Positions 1 to 9,238 of a DNA stretch of 64,000 bases are shown here, piece after piece. Within the stretch, counting starts at the first letter, position 1. Each line of letters starts with the position of its first letter. This DNA comes from Herminiimonas sp. (GTDB lineage Bacteria; Pseudomonadota; Gammaproteobacteria; Burkholderiales; Burkholderiaceae_D), in contig JACMOV010000150.1 in the NCBI GenBank assembly GCA_014377845.1, forward strand, positions 1 through 64,000, read 5' to 3'. The notes beneath the pieces were generated by a model that was not told the DNA's origin, did not search any database, and saw nothing but the letters and a program-made list of their open reading frames with translations. The position numbers and the translations under genes were made by a program.

Positions 1-458
1 AACAGGTCAGCCGGATGAATCCGTTCCGCGCCGCGTGCCTGCAGCAGCGCGCGGTAATACGGAAACAGGCGAACCGGCTGCGGCGGTGCGCCCGCCAGCA
101 ATTCTTCGAGATACTCGACCAGCGCTGCGCAGGCGTGATCGATCGCCTCGACCATCTCCGCAGTCAGCGTCAGTTGCGCCGATTCGAGCCGGTCGAACAG
201 ATCTTCGATGGTTTCGGTAAGGATCGCGACGCCTTCGACATCGACGATCTGCAGCGCCCCATGCGCTTGGTGCAGATGCGTGCGTGCCTGGCGCAGCAAG
301 GCATTGCGGGCGTCGGCGTCGGCGTCCTGCGCGAACGCTTCTGACAGCGCGGCCATCGAACGGCCGACGGTCTCGCGGATTTCTCCCATGACCCACGACA
401 GGGGGCCGCTATCGAAATCATCGCCCGCAGGCGGCAGCGCATTGGCAGAAAGTGTCAT
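1..458 (-). CDS. chpA: ChpA/PilL chemosensory hybrid histidine kinase, N-terminal fragment
   Basis: The 5' end of a gene that continues past the left edge of the window, with 152 codons visible. The translation starts MTLSANALPP and holds an alpha-helical stretch with HLHQAHGALQIVDVEG, which resembles the N-terminal histidine-phosphotransfer-like domain of ChpA/PilL. In that family these domains are followed by a CheA kinase core and a receiver domain, which would lie outside the window. It is the fifth gene of a pilG-pilH-pilI-pilJ-chpA operon and starts 17 bp after pilJ, so translation is probably coupled. The product would phosphorylate PilG and PilH to control type IV pilus extension and retraction. 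Identity rests on context and the N-terminus only, because the catalytic part is not visible. Confidence 0.8.
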   Translation of the reverse strand, partial: MTLSANALPPAGDDFDSGPLSWVMGEIRETVGRSMAALSEAFAQDADADARNALLRQARTHLHQAHGALQIVDVEGVAILTETIEDLFDRLESAQLTLTAEMVEAIDHACAALVEYLEELLAGAPPQPVRLFPYYRALLQARGAERIHPADL

Positions 459-475
459 GCTGGCCTCGCTGGATT

Positions 476-2764
476 TCAGGCGGTCACGCGGAAGCGCGAT
501 ACCGAGTTCTTCAGTTCTTCAGCCAGTTTCGACAGCTCACGAATCGACGATGCCGTCTGCTGCGTACCGTGCTGCGTCTGCTCGGTCACTGTCAGGATGT
601 TCTGGATGTTCTGCGCCACGCCGTTGGCTGAAGTGGCCTGCTGCTCGGTGGACGACGAGATGCCCTGGATCAGTTCGGCCAGCAGGTTCGACACCCGCCG
701 GATATCCGACAGCGCCGCGCCCGCAGCGTCAGACAGCTTGGCGCCCTCGACCACGCCCTGCGTCGATTTTTCCATCGCCGCCACCGCATCGTGGGTATCG
801 GTCTGAATCGTGCGCACCAGGGCGCCGATCTGCTTGGTCGCCTCGCCGGAGCGTTCGGCCAGCCGCTGCACCTCTTCGGCCACCACCGAAAACCCGCGGC
901 CTGCTTCGCCGGCGGACGCGGCCTGAATTGCGGCGTTCAGCGCCAGCACGTTGGTCTGTTCGGTAATGTCGGAAATCAGCTCCGTGATCTCGCCGATCTC
1001 CTGCGACGATTCGCCGAGCCGCTTGATGCGTTTCGAGGTTTCCTGGATCTGCTCGCGAATCTCGTTCATGCCCTTGATCGCGTTTTCCACCGCGCGCGAA
1101 CCCTGCTCGGCCGCCGACACCGACTGTCGTGCCACTTCCGCCGACTCGTTGGCCGACTTCGAGACGTCGGTGATCTGCACCGCCATGTCGAGCACGGCCT
1201 GGCCGGTTTCCTGGATCTCGCGCGACTGCTGCTGCGACGCCGTCAGCAGTTCGTTCGAAATGCTCTGCGCCTGGTTCGATGCCGAGGTCACCTGCTCGGC
1301 CGTGTTGGTGACCCGCCCGACCAGCCCGCGCAATTCCTCGACCGTGTAATTGACCGAGTCGGCGATCGCGCCGGTGATGTCTTCCGACACGGTTGCCTGC
1401 ACCGTCAGGTCGCCGTCGGCCACTTCCTGCAATTCATTCATCAGCCGCAGAATCGCCGCCTGGTTCTGATCGTTGGCGCCCTTGGCTTCTTCTTCCTGCT
1501 TCTGGGCCTGACGACGCTGCGTCTCGGCTTCCTGGCCGCGCAGCACGGCTTCGCGCGCCCGGTCGCGGGTTTCGCGCAGGATCACCAGCGCGATGCCGAC
1601 CGCCGCCAGCACCGCAGCGATGAGGGAAACCAGCATGGCCCAGAACGGCGAGCTCAGCGAATCCTGGTCAGCGCGATAGGTGTTCTGCAGCGTCGCCAGT
1701 TTCCGCTTCAGGTTTTCGTTTTCCGAAAAGATCAGCTGCTCGGATTGTTTTGCAGCGGTGAAGTTTTGCAGGTTGCCGAGGACGGTTGCGACCGACGCCT
1801 GGTAGCCGGCAAATGCCTTCTGCAGCTCCAGCAGCTTGTCGCGCGCGTCGCGATCGCGGGTGGCCGACAGCCGCAGCGCCTCGCTGCCATTGAGGAAGCC
1901 ATCGATGATGTCGCGGAAGGTATTGGTGTCCTTGCCGAGCAGGAATGCCGTTTCGGGATTGACGCCTTCGGACGTCAGGAATTCATTGGCGCTGCGGCCC
2001 AGGCGCTGGGTCAGCATCACCAGCTGGCCGCTGGCGGAGATTTCACGCGGTGTCGCGCCGCCCTGCACCTTGAGGGCCGAGATCTGCTCGGTCAGTTCCA
2101 GCAGCGCCGGTGATTGCGCATTCAGTTTCTGCAGGGTGCTGCCGAAGCCGGTCAGTTCCTTGCGCAAATTCAGGATCGTGGCAGCCGCCTTGTCGGAGCC
2201 GACCCAGGCTTTCTGCACGTCTTTCAGTACCGGCGCCATGCTCGACGACGGCGAATCGACCGAGCGGCTCTGGAATTCACCGCCTTGCATCAGCACGGTG
2301 AGGTCGCTGTTGAATTGCATGCGGCTGTCTTCGAGCTGCTTGAACGCTTCCGGATTGCCCTGGATCGCGTTCGGCGCCGCCTTGCCGATCCGCTGCGAGT
2401 GCATCAGCGCGTCGCCGGCAATCTGCGTCTGGGTCGAACTCTGGGTCGAACCGCGGGAATTGAGATAGGCGAATACGATCGCCAGGAACAAGGCCGCGGC
2501 CAGCACGATCAGCAGCACGCGGATCTGCTGCGGCAGCGGCAACCGGCCGATGACCGGCAAGCGGATGTCGCCGGCGCGTTCGACCAGGCTCGAAGTGCCG
2601 GGGCTGTCCGCACTGGCAGCCGTTGCGGTGCGGGCCCTGGATTCGGCGGGCGCCGCATGCATCTGCTGCTCGACCGTGACGGCCGACTCCAGGCTCTCCG
2701 TGTTACCGGCGCCAACCAGTGCGGTGCGGCCGGAACGCGGGAATAACGGTAGTTTCAACGCCAT
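476..2764 (-). CDS. pilJ: Methyl-accepting chemotaxis protein PilJ (twitching motility)
   Basis: A 762-residue transducer of the type IV pilus chemosensory pathway. It has a cytoplasmic N-terminal stretch, a first membrane helix near residues 85-110 ([20 protein letters not shown]), a periplasmic sensor region, and a second helix around 375-395 ([20 protein letters not shown]). A HAMP-like linker and a methyl-accepting signalling domain follow, with the conserved hairpin tip [28 protein letters not shown]. The start was placed at the ATG giving MALKLPLF because AGGAGA lies just upstream; an upstream in-frame start would add ten residues. The gene is longer than the Pseudomonas protein (about 680 aa) because of the N-terminal extension. 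It sits between pilI and chpA, as expected for a receptor coupled by the CheW-like PilI to the ChpA kinase. Confidence 0.93.
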   Translation of the reverse strand: MALKLPLFPRSGRTALVGAGNTESLESAVTVEQQMHAAPAESRARTATAASADSPGTSSLVERAGDIRLPVIGRLPLPQQIRVLLIVLAAALFLAIVFAYLNSRGSTQSSTQTQIAGDALMHSQRIGKAAPNAIQGNPEAFKQLEDSRMQFNSDLTVLMQGGEFQSRSVDSPSSSMAPVLKDVQKAWVGSDKAAATILNLRKELTGFGSTLQKLNAQSPALLELTEQISALKVQGGATPREISASGQLVMLTQRLGRSANEFLTSEGVNPETAFLLGKDTNTFRDIIDGFLNGSEALRLSATRDRDARDKLLELQKAFAGYQASVATVLGNLQNFTAAKQSEQLIFSENENLKRKLATLQNTYRADQDSLSSPFWAMLVSLIAAVLAAVGIALVILRETRDRAREAVLRGQEAETQRRQAQKQEEEAKGANDQNQAAILRLMNELQEVADGDLTVQATVSEDITGAIADSVNYTVEELRGLVGRVTNTAEQVTSASNQAQSISNELLTASQQQSREIQETGQAVLDMAVQITDVSKSANESAEVARQSVSAAEQGSRAVENAIKGMNEIREQIQETSKRIKRLGESSQEIGEITELISDITEQTNVLALNAAIQAASAGEAGRGFSVVAEEVQRLAERSGEATKQIGALVRTIQTDTHDAVAAMEKSTQGVVEGAKLSDAAGAALSDIRRVSNLLAELIQGISSSTEQQATSANGVAQNIQNILTVTEQTQHGTQQTASSIRELSKLAEELKNSVSRFRVTA

Positions 2765-2827
2765 CTGAATCTCCTGATGAACAGCATGGCGCACCTTCTG
2801 GCGCGCCGGTATTGGTCTGGCCGGCGC

Positions 2828-3418
2828 TCAGGCGCCGACGTGCAGAAAGCGCGGATCGCGGGTGACTGCGGCCAGGTCGAGCACTTGCCAGTCGTCGCGC
2901 TCGCGGTCGATGTAGCGACGTACCCGACCGTCGGAGGCAGCATCCGCACCGGTATCAGTCTCGTCGGCCCGCATGTCGGCAATATTGCGCAGCCCGAGCA
3001 CACGCGACACCAGCACGCCGCCGTTGAATCCCAGGCTCGGTGCGAAGGCGATGATCCGGCATTGCTTGTCGATCGGGGTCGGCGCGCCACCCTGGAACTG
3101 CGCGAAGTCCACCACGCTGATCAGGTTGCCGCGAATGTTGGTCAGGCCGAGGAACCAGGCCTGTGTCAGCGGCACCCGGGTCATCGCGCCGGCGGCGACG
3201 ATTTCGCCGGCCTGCTGCAGGTCGAATAGCCAGCGGGTCTCGCCGATCAGCACGCCGAGCTGCCCGGCGCGCACGTCGCTGCCACCGCGGGCGGCCTGCA
3301 TGCGGTCCACGAGGCGCGTTTGGAAATCCCGCATGCGCAGGCGGCGGGCTGCCGGGTCCGGCTTGCTGTAGCTTCTTGCCAGCGGGTCGGGAGCCTGGTC
3401 GGATGGCGTCGGGATCAT
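2828..3418 (-). CDS. pilI: CheW-like coupling protein PilI
   Basis: A 196-residue CheW-domain adaptor. It should link the PilJ receptor to the ChpA kinase at the cell pole. The CheW core is visible from about residue 35 onward (VRAGQLGVLIGETRWLFDLQQAGEIV, then LTNIRGNLISVVDFAQF). The start MIPTPSDQAP was chosen because the longer open frame upstream overlaps pilH and is rich in Arg/Ser, like out-of-frame sequence. The gene lies 19 bp after pilH and 63 bp before pilJ, inside the same operon. Assignment to PilI rather than another CheW rests on this gene order. Confidence 0.9.
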   Translation of the reverse strand: MIPTPSDQAPDPLARSYSKPDPAARRLRMRDFQTRLVDRMQAARGGSDVRAGQLGVLIGETRWLFDLQQAGEIVAAGAMTRVPLTQAWFLGLTNIRGNLISVVDFAQFQGGAPTPIDKQCRIIAFAPSLGFNGGVLVSRVLGLRNIADMRADETDTGADAASDGRVRRYIDRERDDWQVLDLAAVTRDPRFLHVGA

Positions 3419-3437
3419 GATGGCGGGGCGGGATCGA

Positions 3438-3803
3438 TCAGCCGAGTGCGGCGATCTTTGCCAGCAGTTCCTGCGGATCGACCGGCTTGACGATGTAGTC
3501 GCGCGCACCCTGGCGCAAGCCCCAGATGCGGTCCGTTTCCTGACCCTTGCTGGTGCAGATGATGATCGGCACATCGACTGTCGACGGATCGCGGCTGATC
3601 GAACGGGTCACCTGGAAGCCGTTCTGACCCGGCATGACGATGTCCATCAGGATCAGCTGCGGCTTGTCGGCCTTGATTTTCAGAAGCGCTTCCTCGCCGT
3701 TCTCGGCGGTTGATACGGAAAATCCATTCTTGATCAGGATGTCGGTCAGGAAGTAGCGCTCGGTCGGCGAATCGTCGACGACGAGAATTTTCTGGATGGC
3801 CAT
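3438..3803 (-). CDS. pilH: Response regulator PilH
   Basis: A stand-alone receiver domain of 121 residues with the expected landmarks: acidic pair D10/D11, phosphoacceptor D54 in LILMDIVMPG, and the conserved Lys in DYIVKPVDP. There is no output domain. In the twitching system PilH acts with PilG downstream of ChpA, and PilH is usually linked to retraction or to draining phosphate. An AAAGGA ribosome site precedes the ATG that gives MAIQKILVVDD. It is the second gene of the operon, 25 bp after pilG. Which of the two receivers is PilG and which PilH was decided by order and by similarity of the N-termini. Confidence 0.9.
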   Translation of the reverse strand: MAIQKILVVDDSPTERYFLTDILIKNGFSVSTAENGEEALLKIKADKPQLILMDIVMPGQNGFQVTRSISRDPSTVDVPIIICTSKGQETDRIWGLRQGARDYIVKPVDPQELLAKIAALG

Positions 3804-3828
3804 GGCGTGGTCCTTTATGCGGTTCGGA

Positions 3829-4230
3829 TCAGGACGCCGCTGCCGGCGCAGCATGCGCGCGCACGGTTTTCAGCAGGCTGTCCTTGGTGAAGGGCTTGGT
3901 CAGGTAGGCATCGGAGCCCACCATTGCGCCGCGGGCGCGATCGAACAGGCCGTCCTTGGAGGACAACATGATGACGGGCGTGGCGTGGAATTTGGCGCTT
4001 TTCTTGATGAGAGCGCAGGTCTGATAGCCGTCGAGTCGCGGCATCAGGATGTCGCAGAAAATCAGGGCGGGCCGATGATCGTTCATCTTGGCGAGTGCGT
4101 CGAAACCATCTTCGGCCAGCACCACCTGATACCCGGCCTGCCCCAGAAAGATTTCAGCAGAGCGACGAATCGTGCTGCTGTCGTCGATCACCATAATCTT
4201 CAGGCAGGCGTTCTCCATTGGTGTTGTCAT
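3829..4230 (-). CDS. pilG: Response regulator PilG
   Basis: A stand-alone receiver of 133 residues, the first gene of the pilus chemosensory operon. The acidic pair is in VIDDSS, the phosphoacceptor is D60 in LIFCDILMPRLDG, and the switch Lys is in AYLTKPFTKD. In known systems phosphorylated PilG promotes pilus extension. The start MTTPMENACLK is preceded by GAGACGA; a longer frame would begin inside a palindrome at 4243-4257. The sequence is typical of PilG in beta- and gammaproteobacteria. Confidence 0.91.
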   Translation of the reverse strand: MTTPMENACLKIMVIDDSSTIRRSAEIFLGQAGYQVVLAEDGFDALAKMNDHRPALIFCDILMPRLDGYQTCALIKKSAKFHATPVIMLSSKDGLFDRARGAMVGSDAYLTKPFTKDSLLKTVRAHAAPAAAS

Positions 4231-4242
4231 GGCGTCGTCTCG

Positions 4243-4257
4243 TTGAACAGCGTTCAA
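4243..4257. promoter_or_regulatory. 15-bp palindrome upstream of pilG
   Basis: TTGAAC and GTTCAA arms separated by three bases lie 12 bp before the pilG start codon, in the 5' leader of the operon. This is a perfect inverted repeat with six-base arms. It could be an operator or a short hairpin near the ribosome site. No known regulator site was recognised, so the role is unassigned. Confidence 0.3.
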
Positions 4258-4386
4258 TATACGGCGCTATGACAACAAAATGCAAGATGCTTTAGAACAA
4301 CATTTCACACATCGCGCGGTCGCGTGGTTTTTCCGCGAAACTGGCTCGCGGGATTGCAGCAACGGCCATGCAGCGGACCAGTCTTG

Positions 4387-4605
4387 TCAGACCGCCACCA
4401 TCTCGAAATCTTCCTTGCGCGCGCCGCATTCCGGGCACGTCCAGTTCATCGGCACGTCGGCCCATAGCGTTCCCGGCGCGATGCCCTCTTCCGGCAGGCC
4501 GGCTTCTTCGTCATAGATCCATCCGCAGATGAGGCACATCCATGTCTTGAATGCGGGCTTGGCCGATTCGCCGGAAGCGGGGTTCGAGGTTGTGTTAATA
4601 CTCAC
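4387..4605 (-). CDS. rubA: Rubredoxin
   Basis: A 72-residue rubredoxin, a small cytoplasmic iron protein that carries single electrons. The four iron ligands are present: C24-x-x-C27 in MCLICGW and C57-x-x-C60 in WTCPECG, with the usual acidic middle section and the DVPMNW motif. About 20 residues of unstructured N-terminus precede the domain, a common extension in Burkholderiales. It is divergent from thiD and lies downstream of the pil operon on the same strand, separated by about 155 bp, so it probably has its own promoter in the short rubA/thiD gap. Its redox partner cannot be told from the sequence. Confidence 0.95.
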   Translation of the reverse strand: MSINTTSNPASGESAKPAFKTWMCLICGWIYDEEAGLPEEGIAPGTLWADVPMNWTCPECGARKEDFEMVAV

Positions 4606-4658
4606 TGGGTACAGCCCTTCAAGTAAAATGCAAAGTCAGCTATCTTAATCTACCCGTC

Positions 4659-5483
4659 GTGCAAATCCAAACTTCTCCACTGATCCTGACATTCGGTGTT
4701 GCCGATCCGGTCGGCGCGGTCGGCATCCAGGCCGACCTGGCAGCCTGCGCGGCGATGGGCTGTCACGGCCTGTCGGTCATCACCGGACTGCTGATCAGCG
4801 ATACCGCCCGGATCGAAGACATCCAGTTGATCGATGCGGATTGGGTGGCCGATCAGGCGCGCCTGATCCTGGAAGACATGCCGGTGGCCGCCTTCAAGGT
4901 CGGCACCGTCGGCAGCATCGAATCGATCTCGGTCATCGCCGAAATCGTCTCCGATTATCCGGACATCCCGCTGATCCTCGATCCGTTCCTGACCGGCCTG
5001 CCGGAGCAGGCCATCGATGCCGACGACACCGTCACCGCCATGCGCGAACTGCTGATTCCGCAGACGACGCTGTTGCTGCTATCGGCAGTCGAGCTGACGC
5101 GGCTGGCGGAAACCTGGCGCGAGCCCTCCGCCGACGATACCTTGATGGCCGACGCCATGCACCTGATCGCCGCCGGCTGCGAATACGTGTTCGTGACCGG
5201 CACGCCGGGCGATGTGCATGAAGTCGCCAACTGCCTGTTCAATGAATCCGGCCTGGTGCGCCAGGATAAATGGCAGCGCCTGCCCGGCACCTTCACCGGC
5301 GCCGGTGGCACCCTGTCTGCGACCGCTGCAGCCATGCTGGCAAATGGCCTGGATGTACCGGAAGCCGTTTTCGAGGCGCAGGAATTCGTCATCGCCGCCA
5401 TCGCCCATGCACAGCGGCTTGGCATGGGCAAGCTGATTCCGGACCGCTATTTCTGGGCGCGTGAAACCGACGAGGATCATTGA
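4659..5483 (+). CDS. thiD: Hydroxymethylpyrimidine/phosphomethylpyrimidine kinase
   Basis: A 274-residue ribokinase-fold enzyme that phosphorylates HMP and HMP-phosphate in thiamine synthesis. The N-terminus shows the family pattern (TFGVADPVGAVGIQADLAACAAMGCHG) and the C-terminal part has the anion-hole glycine segment (LPGTFTGAGGTLSATAAAML). The start is GTG. In many ThiD proteins the N-terminal motif is DPSGGAG; here it is DPVGAVG, so two glycines or serines of the substrate loop are replaced. No thiamine riboswitch was seen in the roughly 50 bp upstream. The gene is followed 134 bp later by hemL, a common neighbour in this order. Confidence 0.88.
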   Translation: MQIQTSPLILTFGVADPVGAVGIQADLAACAAMGCHGLSVITGLLISDTARIEDIQLIDADWVADQARLILEDMPVAAFKVGTVGSIESISVIAEIVSDYPDIPLILDPFLTGLPEQAIDADDTVTAMRELLIPQTTLLLLSAVELTRLAETWREPSADDTLMADAMHLIAAGCEYVFVTGTPGDVHEVANCLFNESGLVRQDKWQRLPGTFTGAGGTLSATAAAMLANGLDVPEAVFEAQEFVIAAIAHAQRLGMGKLIPDRYFWARETDEDH

Positions 5484-5616
5484 CTGCGCCACCTGACCGG
5501 CGCTACCTTCACTGCGCCTATCAATACCCGGCAGGCGCCGGCCTGCTGCGCTTGCGGCCGATCATGCCGTTCATGCCCATGCACTTTTGTGTACTTCAGC
5601 TTCAGGACGAATCCCC

Positions 5617-6894
5617 GTGACTTCCAATAACGACACTCTTTTCGCACGCGCCCAACTGACCACGCCGGGTGGCGTCAACTCGCCGGTGCGCGCCTTCCGT
5701 TCGGTTGGCGGCACGCCGCGCTTCATCAGCCGCGCCGAGGGCCCGTATTTCTGGGACGCCGACGACCGCCGCTACATCGACTACATCGGTTCCTGGGGCC
5801 CGGCGATCGTCGGCCACGCCCATCCGGAAGTTGTGGCCGCGGTCCAGCAGGCCGCCGCGCGCGGCCTGTCGTTCGGCGCCCCGACCGAGGGTGAGGTTCT
5901 GATGGCGGAGGAAATCTGCAAGCTGGTGCCGTCGATCGAGCAGGTTCGGCTGGTCTCCTCCGGCACCGAGGCCGCGATGAGCGCCTTGCGGCTGGCGCGT
6001 GGCGCCACCGGGCGCGACACCATCGTCAAGTTCGAGGGCTGCTACCACGGTCACGCCGATTCGCTGCTGGTCAAGGCCGGCAGTGGCCTGCTCACTTTCG
6101 GCAATCCGACCTCGGCCGGCGTGCCGGAAGATTTTGCCAAGCACACGCTGGTGCTCGACTATAACGATCCGCAGCAACTCGAAGAAGTGTTTGCCCGCAT
6201 GGGCGACAAGATCGCCTGCGTCATGGTCGAGCCGATCGCCGGCAACATGAACCTGATGCGCGCGACGCCGGAATTCCTGCAGACGATGCGCACGGTCTGC
6301 AGTCGCCACGGCGCGGTGATGGTGTTCGATGAAGTGATGTCCGGCTTCCGGGTGGCGCTCGGCGGCGCGCAGTCGCTCTACGGCATCGCGCCGGACATGA
6401 CGGTGCTGGGCAAGGTCATCGGCGGTGGTCTGCCGGTCGCCGCTTTCGGCGGTCCGGCGCACCTGATGAAGCATCTGGCGCCGCTCGGCGGCGTCTACCA
6501 GGCCGGCACGCTGTCCGGCAATCCGGTCGCGGTCGCTGCCGGCATGACGACGTTGAAATTGATCCAGGCCCCGGGGTTCTACGAGAAGCTCGGCGCGCAG
6601 ACGCTGAAGCTGACCACGGGTCTGGCGGCAGCGGCGAAGGCTGCCGGCGTGACCTTCTGCGCCGATGCGGTCGGCGGCATGTTCGGCATGTACTTCGCGC
6701 CCGACGTACCGGTCACGTACGAGACCATGATGGCCTGCGACAAGACGCGTTTCAACCGATTCTTCCACGCGATGCTGGACGCCGGCGTCTATCTTGCGCC
6801 GTCGGCGTTCGAAGCCGGATTCGTCTCGGCGCAACACGACGACGCGGTGATCGAGGCGACCCTGGCTGCGGCGCGCGGCGCCTTTGCCGCCTGA
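5617..6894 (+). CDS. hemL: Glutamate-1-semialdehyde 2,1-aminomutase
   Basis: A 425-residue PLP enzyme that converts glutamate-1-semialdehyde to 5-aminolevulinate, the committed branch to haem in bacteria using the C5 pathway. The fold-type I aminotransferase landmarks are present: [16 protein letters not shown], the PLP-contacting [10 protein letters not shown], and the Schiff-base lysine in [11 protein letters not shown]. Length matches the family (about 426 aa). The GTG start was chosen because AGGACGA lies eight bases upstream; an earlier ATG would add ten residues with no ribosome site. It probably has its own promoter or is read through from thiD. Confidence 0.96.
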   Translation: MTSNNDTLFARAQLTTPGGVNSPVRAFRSVGGTPRFISRAEGPYFWDADDRRYIDYIGSWGPAIVGHAHPEVVAAVQQAAARGLSFGAPTEGEVLMAEEICKLVPSIEQVRLVSSGTEAAMSALRLARGATGRDTIVKFEGCYHGHADSLLVKAGSGLLTFGNPTSAGVPEDFAKHTLVLDYNDPQQLEEVFARMGDKIACVMVEPIAGNMNLMRATPEFLQTMRTVCSRHGAVMVFDEVMSGFRVALGGAQSLYGIAPDMTVLGKVIGGGLPVAAFGGPAHLMKHLAPLGGVYQAGTLSGNPVAVAAGMTTLKLIQAPGFYEKLGAQTLKLTTGLAAAAKAAGVTFCADAVGGMFGMYFAPDVPVTYETMMACDKTRFNRFFHAMLDAGVYLAPSAFEAGFVSAQHDDAVIEATLAAARGAFAA

Positions 6895-7113
6895 TCGAAA
6901 CCGATGCAGGCGCGGCCCGCGATGTTACGGATGCACGGATGCATGGGTTGCGGTGCTGGTGCAGCGCCGCCACAAATTAGCTGGAAGCCGTCCGTGCGGC
7001 GCAGCTTAGCTGCTACAATTCGGCCCGAAATGGACAGTCCCAAACAACCCGAATTCACATAGTCACGGCATCCCGGCCCGCCGGCCTGCCGCTGATGTCT
7101 TGCGGAGGCCACG
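6895..7113. other. Intergenic region hemL to NRAMP-type gene
   Basis: 219 bp without a credible gene. A TACAAT hexamer at about 7013-7018 is a possible -10 element for the downstream transporter, but no convincing -35 partner was found. No manganese riboswitch was recognised. A GAGG-like ribosome site lies just before the transporter ATG. Confidence 0.3.
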
Positions 7114-8391
7114 ATGGTCGGCAAATTCTATTCGCAGATCCGCGACCACGAGGCGGTCAAGGCGCTCGGCCCCGGCCTGATCACAGGCGCCGCCGACGAT
7201 GATCCTTCCGGCATTGCGACCTACTCGCAAGCCGGCGCGCAATTCGGTTTCAACATGCTGTGGACGCTGGTGCTGACCTATCCGTTCATGGTCGGCATCC
7301 AACTGGTGTCGGCGCGGATCGGCCGGGTCACCGGCAAGGGTCTGGCAGCCAATATCCGGCGCGCCTATCCACCCAGCCTGCTGTATGGGATCGTCCTGTT
7401 GCTGCTGGTGGCAAACATCATCAACATCGCGGCCGACATCGCCGCCATGGGCGAAGCGATGTGGCTGGTGGTCGGCCGCGGCTCGCCGCATTACTATTCG
7501 CTGGGTTTCGGCTTCCTGTGCCTGACGCTGCAGATTTTCCTGCCCTATCGTAAATACGTGCATTACCTGAAGTGGCTCACGCTCGGCCTGCTCGCCTATG
7601 TCGCCACAGTCTTCACCATCAACGTGCCGTGGGGCGAAGTCCTGCACCGGACGTTCTCGCCGCATTTCACCTGGAACAATGACTCCGTAACGCTGATCGT
7701 GGCCGTGTTCGGCACCACCATCAGTCCCTATCTGTTCTTCTGGCAGGCGTCGCACGAGGTAGAAGAAATCCGCGCCGACCATTCCGCGCAGGCACTGCGC
7801 AAGGCGCCGGAAGACGCTGCCGCCCATCTCAAGCGGATCAAGATCGACACCTTCATCGGCATGGGTTTTTCGAATATCGTCGCTTTCTTCATCATCCTGA
7901 CGACTGCCTCGACGCTGGCAGTGCATGGCATTACCAATATCCAGACGTCGGCCCAGGCTGCCGAGGCGCTGCGTCCGCTGGCCGGCGAATTCGCCTTCGT
8001 CCTGTTCGCGCTCGGCATCATCGGCACCGGCATGCTGGCCGTGCCGGTGCTGGCCGGTTCGTCCGCCTATGCCGTGACCGAGAGCTTTCGCTGGCCGAAC
8101 GGGCTGGACCTGAAAGCTCTGCAGGCGCGCGAGTTCTACGCGATCATTTCGCTGGCGACCATCGGCGGCATGCTGCTCAATTTCACGCCGATCGATCCGA
8201 TCAAGGCGCTGTTCTGGTCGGCGCTGATCAATGGCGTGATCTCGGTGCCGATCATGGCGGTAATGCTGCTGCTGGCTTGCGAGTCGAGCATCATGGGCGA
8301 CTTCACGCTGTCGAAACGGCACCGGATCATCGGCTGGGTGGGTGTGGCGGTGATGCTGGTGGCAGTCGTTGCGATGTTCGCCACGATGTAA
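7114..8391 (+). CDS. NRAMP-family divalent metal transporter (divergent subgroup)
   Basis: A 425-residue inner-membrane protein with about eleven hydrophobic helices and the SLC11/NRAMP fold. It begins with a cytoplasmic stretch and GPGLITGAADDDPSG. In well-studied NRAMP proteins helix 1 carries DPGN and helix 6 carries MPH; here they are D30-P-S-G and S-P-Y (in GTTISPYLFFW). The helix-1 Asp is kept, but the Asn, Met and His that bind soft transition metals are replaced. It therefore belongs to a divergent NRAMP subgroup, and manganese or iron should not be assumed as the substrate. It stands alone, convergent with mtgA. The family call is firm and the substrate is unknown. Confidence 0.85.
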   Translation: MVGKFYSQIRDHEAVKALGPGLITGAADDDPSGIATYSQAGAQFGFNMLWTLVLTYPFMVGIQLVSARIGRVTGKGLAANIRRAYPPSLLYGIVLLLLVANIINIAADIAAMGEAMWLVVGRGSPHYYSLGFGFLCLTLQIFLPYRKYVHYLKWLTLGLLAYVATVFTINVPWGEVLHRTFSPHFTWNNDSVTLIVAVFGTTISPYLFFWQASHEVEEIRADHSAQALRKAPEDAAAHLKRIKIDTFIGMGFSNIVAFFIILTTASTLAVHGITNIQTSAQAAEALRPLAGEFAFVLFALGIIGTGMLAVPVLAGSSAYAVTESFRWPNGLDLKALQAREFYAIISLATIGGMLLNFTPIDPIKALFWSALINGVISVPIMAVMLLLACESSIMGDFTLSKRHRIIGWVGVAVMLVAVVAMFATM

Positions 8392-8392
8392 T

Positions 8393-8446
8393 CCGGGATC
8401 GGAAGGCAGGCACGGACGGCGCGCGTCGATGCGCGGCCGATCCCGG
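8393..8446. terminator. Inverted repeat between convergent genes
   Basis: Ten-base arms (CCGGGATCGG and CCGATCCCGG) flank a GC-rich 34-base centre between the ends of the NRAMP-type gene and mtgA. It could form a strong hairpin and limit read-through from both sides. It lacks a T-run, so intrinsic termination is uncertain. Confidence 0.35.
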
Positions 8447-8487
8447 CTCGCACGCATCCTCAAAAAGTCAGATCAAACTCTCGGGTA

Positions 8488-9183
8488 TTACGGCAGTTCG
8501 GCCGCGCCCATGCGGTGCAGGATCGTACCGGTGCGCGCCGCCAGGTAGTTCGAGCCCCGGTTCTTGTCGTAGAAGCGCGGGTTCGGCAGCATGACCGCCA
8601 GTTTTGCGGCCTGGCTGGCGCTCAGGTTGGCTGCCGCGACGCCGAAGTAATGGCGTGACGCAGCTTCGGCGCCGAACACGCCGCTCCCCCATTCGACGAC
8701 ATTGAGATAGATTTCGAAGATCCGTTCCTTGTCCATCCAGAACTCGATCATGTAGGCAATCACCAGTTCCTGACTCTTGCGCAGGTAACTGCGCTGGCCC
8801 GACAGGAACAGGTTCTTGGCGAGCTGCTGGGTGATGGTCGAACCCCCTGCCACTGGCTTGCCCTTGCGATTGTTCTTTTCATAGGCCTTCTGGAGCGCGT
8901 CCCAGTCCACCCCTTCATGCTCGGAAAAATGCGAATCCTCGGAGGCGATGATGGCGCGCTTGAGGTTGTTCGAAATCCGCTCATACGGCACCCAGGTGTA
9001 TTGCAGGCGGATGGCCGGATTTTTCTCCTGCAGGACCGATTCCTGGTGCCGCATGAAGCTGGTCGAGCCGGGATTGTGATCGACCCACCAGCCGATCTGC
9101 GCGAAAAAATACAGCTGCAACGCGAGCACGGCGAGCACCGGGACCACAATCAGCCAGAACAGTAACTTGCGCACGACCTTCAT
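8488..9183 (-). CDS. mtgA: Monofunctional biosynthetic peptidoglycan transglycosylase
   Basis: A 231-residue GT51-family enzyme that polymerises lipid II into glycan strands at the outer face of the inner membrane. It has one N-terminal membrane anchor (residues about 7-28, LLFWLIVVPVLAVLALQLYFF) followed by the catalytic domain. Motif 1 contains the catalytic Glu in ASEDSHFSEHEGVDWDAL, then GGSTITQQLAKNLFL, and RKSQELVIAYMIE with the second Glu. There is no transpeptidase domain, and the length fits MtgA (about 230-245 aa). The start MKVVRKLL was chosen over a 74-residue extension that has no hydrophobic or family character. It lies 55 bp after aroE in the same direction. Confidence 0.95.
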   Translation of the reverse strand: MKVVRKLLFWLIVVPVLAVLALQLYFFAQIGWWVDHNPGSTSFMRHQESVLQEKNPAIRLQYTWVPYERISNNLKRAIIASEDSHFSEHEGVDWDALQKAYEKNNRKGKPVAGGSTITQQLAKNLFLSGQRSYLRKSQELVIAYMIEFWMDKERIFEIYLNVVEWGSGVFGAEAASRHYFGVAAANLSASQAAKLAVMLPNPRFYDKNRGSNYLAARTGTILHRMGAAELP

Positions 9184-9238
9184 CGACCGGTCCCGCTTGC
9201 GGTGGTGTCGATCGAGGACCTGCAAACCGTCATCCAAC

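Noticed and set aside
4606..4658. Thiamine riboswitch before thiD
   Set aside because: The gap is about 50 bp and lacks the conserved riboswitch core.
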